Source of the DNA: Rehmannia glutinosa
Taxonomy: Eukaryota > Streptophyta > Magnoliopsida > Lamiales > Orobanchaceae
Assembly (NCBI GenBank): GCA_016081115.2
Contig: JABTTQ020001494.1
Span: 186,001-250,000, forward strand
DNA length: 64,000 nucleotides
Direction: 5' to 3'
Numbering within the stretch: the stretch's first letter is position 1; every line of letters starts with the position of its first letter. Positions 58,703 through 64,000 of this stretch are shown here, piece by piece. Under the pieces are notes generated by a model. It was not told the origin of the DNA. It saw only the letters and a list, made by a program, of their open reading frames with translations, and searched no databases. Both the position numbers and the translations under genes were made by a program.

Positions 58703-59077
58703 TGATAGGCGTGAATTTTGCATGTATTTTGAGGCGTATTTCGAGCTATAATGATAAGTAAACATGCATATACTCGCATTAAATGTTACATATTCACTCC
58801 TTGTGGAAAAGATATTACACTTTGCTTATTTTGTAGGAATTTCATGATATTTGAAGCTAATTGAATAAGAATATGAGGAAAGCAAAGTGGAAACACGGAG
58901 AATTGAGTGGATATACGAAAAGTGAAGCCTAAAAGAGCGAAAGTTGAGCGTTCACGGAAAAGACAGGGGGCACACGGGTTGGGCGTGCCTCAAGACACCA
59001 CCCGTGCACCCCTGTATAAGGATAATTGAAGCTGCAGCATGGCGCACGGGTAGCCCATGCATGAGCGCACCACCCGT
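58703..59077 (+). repeat. Element E 3' LTR, truncated to 375 bp
   Basis: It is identical to the start of the 5' LTR apart from about three bases, but stops within the right arm of the first hairpin (GCACCACCCGT). Sequence of the env-like frame of a D-type element follows at once; GT is shared at the join. Confidence 0.85.
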
Positions 59078-62000
59078 CTTTCCCTTCACAGCTGCTTCCT
59101 CCTTCTCAGCTTCAGATCCCTTCAGCGCATTTAGGTATTCTTCTTCCCCCTTTTTGGCATCATCAAAGGAGAGAGGAACCCCTGGAAACAAACTAGCAAG
59201 CAAGAAGTCTAGTCTGCTGATAGCCGAGTTCTGCTTCGAATCTGCTGCGGAGTATGCTGCACGGAACTCAGTGCGGGTGGCGTTGGATTCAGCTGTTACC
59301 AACTTCATCTCAACTATGAGAAGACTGAATTTTCGAACCATATTCTCTTCCACACGTAGGAGCTCGTTCTTATTGTGATCACGTAGCAACTTTATCTCTG
59401 TGGTGTGAGATTCATGCATTTGTTCGATGTGCTCTTGCAATTTTGTCTTTGCATCAGCATTCTCAGCCCGCCAGACTAGCAACTTGTTGAACAATGTCCT
59501 GAAATATCGAGCTTGTTCCACACGCATTGTCTGCTGCTGTTGCCACCACTCCCGGATCCTGACTATTATGCCTCGCAAATCAACAGTAAGGTTGGCGTCT
59601 CTATTATCCAGCCTCATGTCCAGTGAGGCCTGGTGCCTCTCCATCTTTTCAATCTCAGCAAATAAGGCTTTGAAAACTTTCCGAACTTCAGCTGTCTCCT
59701 CTGTTTTAGCTGACGGCCAAGCAGCGTCAAAGTTATAGTTAGCTGGAACAATGGTGTCTGATGGAATGACAGGGTCAGGTCTGTGGAAGCGCTCGCGATC
59801 TCTAGCTGATTCTTCAGGGAGTTCGGGTACCTCCAGAGAGAAAGGAAATGATTCTACAAAAGGATCATCACGGGCAACTGGAATCTGTTCAATGATAAAT
59901 GGTGCTCGTGAAGTCCCCTGTGGAGTCGAACCTGCTGCAACTTGGGGAGCTGCGCATGGACTCTATTTCACTGTGATGCATTATGAAGTCGACCCACTTT
60001 TTGAGCCTCGTTGTCTCAACAGCTTCGTCGGTCTCACTGGTTTTTCCAAATGAGTTGACTGGTCCTCGGCCTTATCGAAGCGTCATCGGACAATGATGAG
60101 ATTGCCATAGGTGGCTCATCATCAAAGTTGAATGTTTGGCGAGTAGTCTTGAGGTCGACTTACTCGTGGTTGGAACATCCTCACCGTGAGTCTTTTGGAT
60201 CCGCAATAGGGGATGACTCGACCTTCATTTTCACCTTCGGATCGGAAAAGTTACATCGGGATTGTCCCGGGAGTCGTGAAGAGCACTTATCTCCTTTTCT
60301 CGATGGATCAATGATGGCGGGAGGGATGTTCGTGCCTCGATCTCTTTACCCCGGGAAGTTTGAAGTGGCCTTCAACCTCCCTGTTGGTCTCTTCATTACT
60401 TGGGGTCTGTGGTGGCATCCACCGGAGTCTCAACTCCATGGATTGCACTTTCGGTGCCAGTGTTAACTCCTTGGACATCCCCTTCGCATCGCAGCGTCAT
60501 TGTCAAGCGATTGATTGTTCCTTCTCCACTTCGTTGATGACAACCCGAGATTGTTCCTTCTCCATTCATTGATTCATTGGAGTCAGTTGCAGCCTTCCTC
60601 CGACCTTGCCGCTGCGGTGGAGGAGTTTCTCCCTCGGCACACCACCGGTGAGTGACTTGGAATGGGGTCACTCGTCTCGGACTCGGCTGTTCCCATTGAG
60701 TATGTAGCCATTGGGGCGGGTGGTAAGACACCTTCATTAGGGGTTGGCTCGACCTGGGGTCCCCACAATCCCGTTTCATCGCCGATTCCGTTAACACCTT
60801 CCTCCGAATGAGCCGGGGAAGTGGTGGCGGCAACTTGATGAGTGGCAATCGCTACACCACTCCCATGGGATCAACTTCCAGCTGTGATGTGGAAGACTCC
60901 CCTAGTCCTTCCAACATCCTTTGCTCATGTAGGGCTCTGGATTCCCGCAGGCTTGCTGCATCTCTAATTCTTCTATAGCAAAGAAGCAGGTCGAGATCAT
61001 CATCTTCACTCCCGAGAGAAAATGTCGAGATGAGGATGTGTATGTTCAAAGTGCTTCGATAAAAAGGATAAAGACTGGCCTTTTCACGAGCCTCAGCTTC
61101 CTCTGCCTGTCTCTCCTTGTCCTTATCCTTGAAGATCTGCAAGATATCTGTGCAGTTTTCTTCATCCAGTGCTTGGACCACAGTCGTCACTCCAAGAAAG
61201 TTCAACAGCTCCTCTTCTTCTTCGACAAACTCCGGTCTTTGGAACTGTTCCCTGGATCGACTCAACTTCCACTTCCTCCACTCTCGCAGACGATTTTGGA
61301 TGTCTGGATAAGGTGGGGATAGGATCCTCACATCATCATCATCTCTATCATCTTCTCCTTGCTGTCCCTCGTTCTCAGGGATAGAAGGTAGCAAGCTTTG
61401 GTGCTCCATACCATCAGTGCACCATTGCGGGGAGGGGATATAACCCTGTCACACGGTGAGTTTGCTTTCTCGGCCTACTTCTTGTGTCTCGGTGGTCAAA
61501 CTACAATCTGTGTCTTGATTTGCCTCTGATTGCCTTCAAAGCAGACTTGGCTATTTCATCAATAATTTCGGAGACTCTACTTCTCCAACGATCTCCAGAG
61601 ATCTGTTTGGTGAGTGGCGACTCGGCCCGGTTTCTCAAGCTCTAACGCTTGAAGATTCTTCTTCGTCTCTTTGTTTGTACGGAGGGACTTCAGTTCGGAT
61701 AAGGTTTCCTCTCGAGTCCTGGGCGGGGGCCGGTGCCGTCGTCTTCTTCTGAGGAGCTGGCCATCGTGGCTTATCAGTTCTCATTTTCTTGAAGACCGGA
61801 GAAGGTATTTGAGATTCCTTCTCCGCTGCGGCTGCGGGGGCAGGAGACACGGCTGCGGGAGCAGGTGACTCGGCTGCGAGCGGGCAGAGCGAGATTTCTT
61901 TTTCTTTCTTTGCGCAGGTGATGATCTTCTTGGCAGTGCGCAGGAGCAACCTTCTTTTGAGGAGGGGAGGCAGATGTATCATCGGTCGGTGATTCTCCTC

Positions 62001-62771
62001 ACACTCGTGACGCTCTCTTAGCGTAGGCTCTCTTCGTGCGCCGGAGAGGTTTGATCGAAACATCCTCTTGTTTACATGGAACGCCTTTCCATGTCGAAGA
62101 GGACTTCCTTTACTTCCATCATTCGGCCAATCACCAGGCCGTATCCCGGAACCTCCAAATGTACCATCCTCCTTGAAGGATTTATTCCCAACATCTCGGC
62201 GAGTCTGTTGTATACAAACTCGGCCAGTTCACTTTTTCTTCTCTTCAATGATCGCGGCCATCACGATCAACTTTGCTTTGGACAATCGGTCAAAGCTCCC
62301 AAATTTGATGTCTATGCATTTGGCAACGATGTCCAGCAATTTGTGGTAGTCCTCCTTCAGTAGCCTCTTATTAGTCAGTATAGACTACTTTCGCGAAGAT
62401 GATCGGACTTGGCTACTTCCTTCCAGCGGCAGTCGACGACATCACTTCATAGATTTCCGGCACTCCTTCCACAGGTAACAAGCAGTGTTCTGCCAGATCC
62501 TTGGCAGTAATGGTGAACTTGTTTCCATGAATAGAGGACTTGATGCCCTCATCGTGAACCTCAGCGTTCACGTAGAACTGTGCGACCTCTTCTACGTAGG
62601 TCATTGGGAACTCCATCGTCAAAAATGGTCTTAATCCAGATTTTTCCGTTTCAAAGCAATCTTCTTCACGAGGATGTCGTCGGACCCTTGTTTAACCATA
62701 CCATCGAAGTCCACAGTAGACCCGGTGTGGATTTGCTTTCCTAGCTTGCCAAAATCATGAGTAGATGCCAT
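59078..62771 (-). pseudogene. env-like ORF of element D, right copy (N-terminal to coiled coil)
   Basis: The start is ATG 62,771 (MASTHDFGKLG). N-terminal domain (62,622-62,413: MTYVEEVAQFYVNAEVHDEG, HGNKFTITAKDLAEHCLLPV), basic part with SPAPAAVSPAPAAAAEKE (about 61,870-61,815), PDIQNRLREWRKWKLSRSRE (61,310-61,250) and EEEELLNFLG, then an acidic middle. The 59,644-59,080 stretch is open and in good condition: a coiled coil with KLQEHIEQMHESHTTEIKLL, VEENMVRKFSLLIVEMKLVT and SRLDFLLASLFPGVPLSFDD. It overlaps in content with 49,187-50,567, so it is not a simple continuation of the left part. Confidence 0.75.
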
Positions 62772-62879
62772 TTCGAGATGTTTTACCCAACGAAACTTGA
62801 AAACTGAACTGAGGATTGATAGGGTTTTGAGAGAAAATTTTTGCTTTAGCTTTCAAGAGAGAGATGAACAGTTTTGGGT

Positions 62880-63110
62880 AAAGTGAGTGAGAAACGGACG
62901 AAATGGTTTAAGTATAGTTTATGAAAGGACGTGCGAGTGGTTTTTGAAATTTGATCAAGATCAACGGCTTAGATCTTGCACGCCGATTAGCATTTAAGTT
63001 CTCGCATTTAATGCGACAAAATTTATATCTAATCATAAGCTTGGTGTGCAGCTTTTGACTGTACACATCATAATTATGCTGACGTCATTCTTAAAAACAT
63101 TCCCGCTTAG
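62880..63110 (-). promoter_or_regulatory. promoter-like spacer before env-like ORF (element D)
   Basis: On the minus strand, TGACGTCA (63,080-63,087) with TGATG 17 bases on, a GATTAGATATAAATT box (about 63,023-63,037) and a CT-rich leader to ATG 62,771. It matches the A and B spacers. Confidence 0.45.
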
Positions 63111-63326
63111 TAAAAACGACCGCATTTTTGTCACTTTGCTCATAAATAACTCAGCTTACTCCTTAGCTGATTCAATCCTTCTTCTCTCTATTCTCCTTGT
63201 GACTCAGCTGTCAGCTAACTCGGTATAGCTGACTTTCCGATACGGCCGATTCACTTAGCTAAATTACGAGTTCAGCTCTTTTTCCTCTTTTCATGTTTCA
63301 TCCTTTTTCATTGAGTCTTCTGAGTG

Positions 63327-64000
63327 TCAACTCAGCTCAATTAACCCTAGTTCATGCTTGAGTTCTTCAAATCTTGACTCACATAAAGGTTTTGTGAAAA
63401 TGTCAGCCAACTGTTTATCAGTTGAAATATATTCCAAGGTGATGTCCTTCTTTTCAACATGATCTCTTATGAAGTGATATCTGGCATCAATGTGCTTTGT
63501 TCTTGAATGCAACACAGGATTTTGAGTGATTGCAATTGCACTTGTGTTATCACATATAATTGGAATTTCTTTTTCCTCAACCTCATAGTCTCTCATTCTT
63601 GTCTCATCCATAAGACTTGGGCACAACAATTGCCCGCATCTATTTATTCTCGTCACCGGTGTGGAGGTGGCTATTGAGTTTTGCTTCTTGCTAAACCAGA
63701 AATTAGCCTATTTCAAGCATTTGACATGTGCCTCGAGGTGCTCTTCCTGTCAACTCTACATCCAAGATAGTCGAATCGAATAACCAATTAGCTTGAATCC
63801 TCCTTCCTTTGGTTACCATAAGCCAACTTCTTGGCTTCCTTTCAAATATCTCAAAATTTCTCTTGGTCATGGATCATGTGGCTTTCTTTTGGAGCAGATT
63901 GAAATCTTGCACATACACCTACATCATAGGTGATGTCGGTCCTTCTTTGTGAGATAGAGCAATGATCCAATAAGTGCTCAGTATCTTGTTTGATCTACTG
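63327..64000 (-). pseudogene. Element D pol: RNase H and end of reverse transcriptase, partial
   Basis: RNase H is open from 63,656 to the stop at 63,327: MRDYEVEEKEIPIICDNTSA, ITQNPVLHSRTKHIDARYHF, FTKPLCESRFEELKHELGLI. Upstream (to 64,000) the earlier RNase H part continues in broken frames (ALIGSL-, CARFQSAPKESH-, LIGY-type segments) and leaves the window. Confidence 0.82.

Larger units (their letters stand above)
50568..59077 (+). mobile_element. Element E: Athila-type Ty3-gypsy, lacking RT and integrase
   Basis: 5' LTR 50,568-52,090 (TGATAGGCGTG ... GCGAACA), primer site TGGCGCCGTTGCCGGGGA (52,097-52,114) typical of the Athila/Tat group, gag, aspartic protease, then directly the GCTTGTTGGGGGGCAACCC block that follows pol in Athila elements, an ORF1/env-like third frame, a long 3' untranslated part, and a 3' LTR cut at 59,077. 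No reverse transcriptase, RNase H or integrase is present, so it would need enzymes in trans. It is inserted into D's env-like frame. The left flank is TCCAC; no right duplication is found because the 3' LTR is truncated. Confidence 0.85.
19188..64000 (-). mobile_element. Element D: SIRE/Maximus-type Ty1-copia, interrupted by B and E, partial
   Basis: D is inserted in A's integrase. Its 3' LTR is split by B (47,992-47,349 and 20,124-19,188). The env-like frame lies at 50,567-48,326 and, after element E, at 62,771-59,078. RNase H and reverse transcriptase start at 63,327 and run off the window. The expected target duplication is CATGT (19,183-19,187); its partner lies beyond 64,000. The env-like region is partly duplicated on the two sides of E, so the right part may come from a second, recombined copy. 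Confidence 0.7.

Noticed and set aside
1..64000. CRISPR array, phage, plasmid or bacterial defence system
   Set aside because: No regular short repeat-spacer pattern and no prokaryotic gene organisation; all large structure is explained by plant genes and transposons.

Overview
The window is nuclear DNA of a flowering plant, most likely a eudicot. It has spliced genes with GT-AG introns, tRNA-derived SINEs, hAT DNA-transposon remains, and LTR retrotransposons of the plant Ty1-copia SIRE/Maximus lineage and the Ty3-gypsy Athila lineage. An asterid (for example Lamiales) would fit, but the sequence does not prove it. I see no rRNA gene, tRNA gene, CRISPR array or bacterial gene.

Positions 1-10,121 are the older, gene-bearing part. 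They hold the decayed end of a hAT transposon (1-1429), a SINE-like piece, and one intact-looking host gene on the minus strand (5141 to 1731, four exons, 251 aa, lysine-rich and probably nuclear). A second SINE with target duplications follows (5748-5856), then a deleted Ty1-copia remnant (5921-8040). Last comes a broken Ulp1-type cysteine protease gene (8156-9995) with a GTATAC-rich repetitive intron.

Positions 10,122-64,000 are a stack of nested retrotransposons. Element A (minus; 3' LTR at 10,122-11,709) is broken inside its integrase at 19,187 by element D (minus; 3' LTR starts at 19,188, body runs past the right edge). Element B (plus; 20,125-47,348; duplication GTGGT) sits in D's 3' LTR next to its TATA box. 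Element C (plus; 30,584-44,170; duplication AACAA) sits in B's env-like reading frame. Element E (50,568-59,077) is an Athila-type element lacking reverse transcriptase and integrase, and it lies in D's env-like frame. A-D are one SIRE-type family with LTRs of about 1.55-1.59 kb, an initiator-Met-tRNA primer site, gag-pol, and a long extra frame between pol and the 3' LTR.

Three points stand out. (1) The extra frame of the SIRE-type family has its own promoter-like block (paired TGACG motifs, ATTGG, TATA, CT-rich leader) and its own AATAAA signal, so it looks like a separate transcription unit carried by the retrotransposon. (2) Element E carries GC-rich hairpin repeats of 71-72 bp just upstream of a TATA-like box, once in the LTR and once inside, before its third reading frame. 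(3) Differences between copies in about 19.2-50.5 kb and 60-62.4 kb fall mostly on CAG/CTG triplets (CTG to TCG or CG, CAG to CGG). This looks more like a base-calling artefact at methylated CHG sites than real decay, so many apparent frameshifts there should not be trusted.
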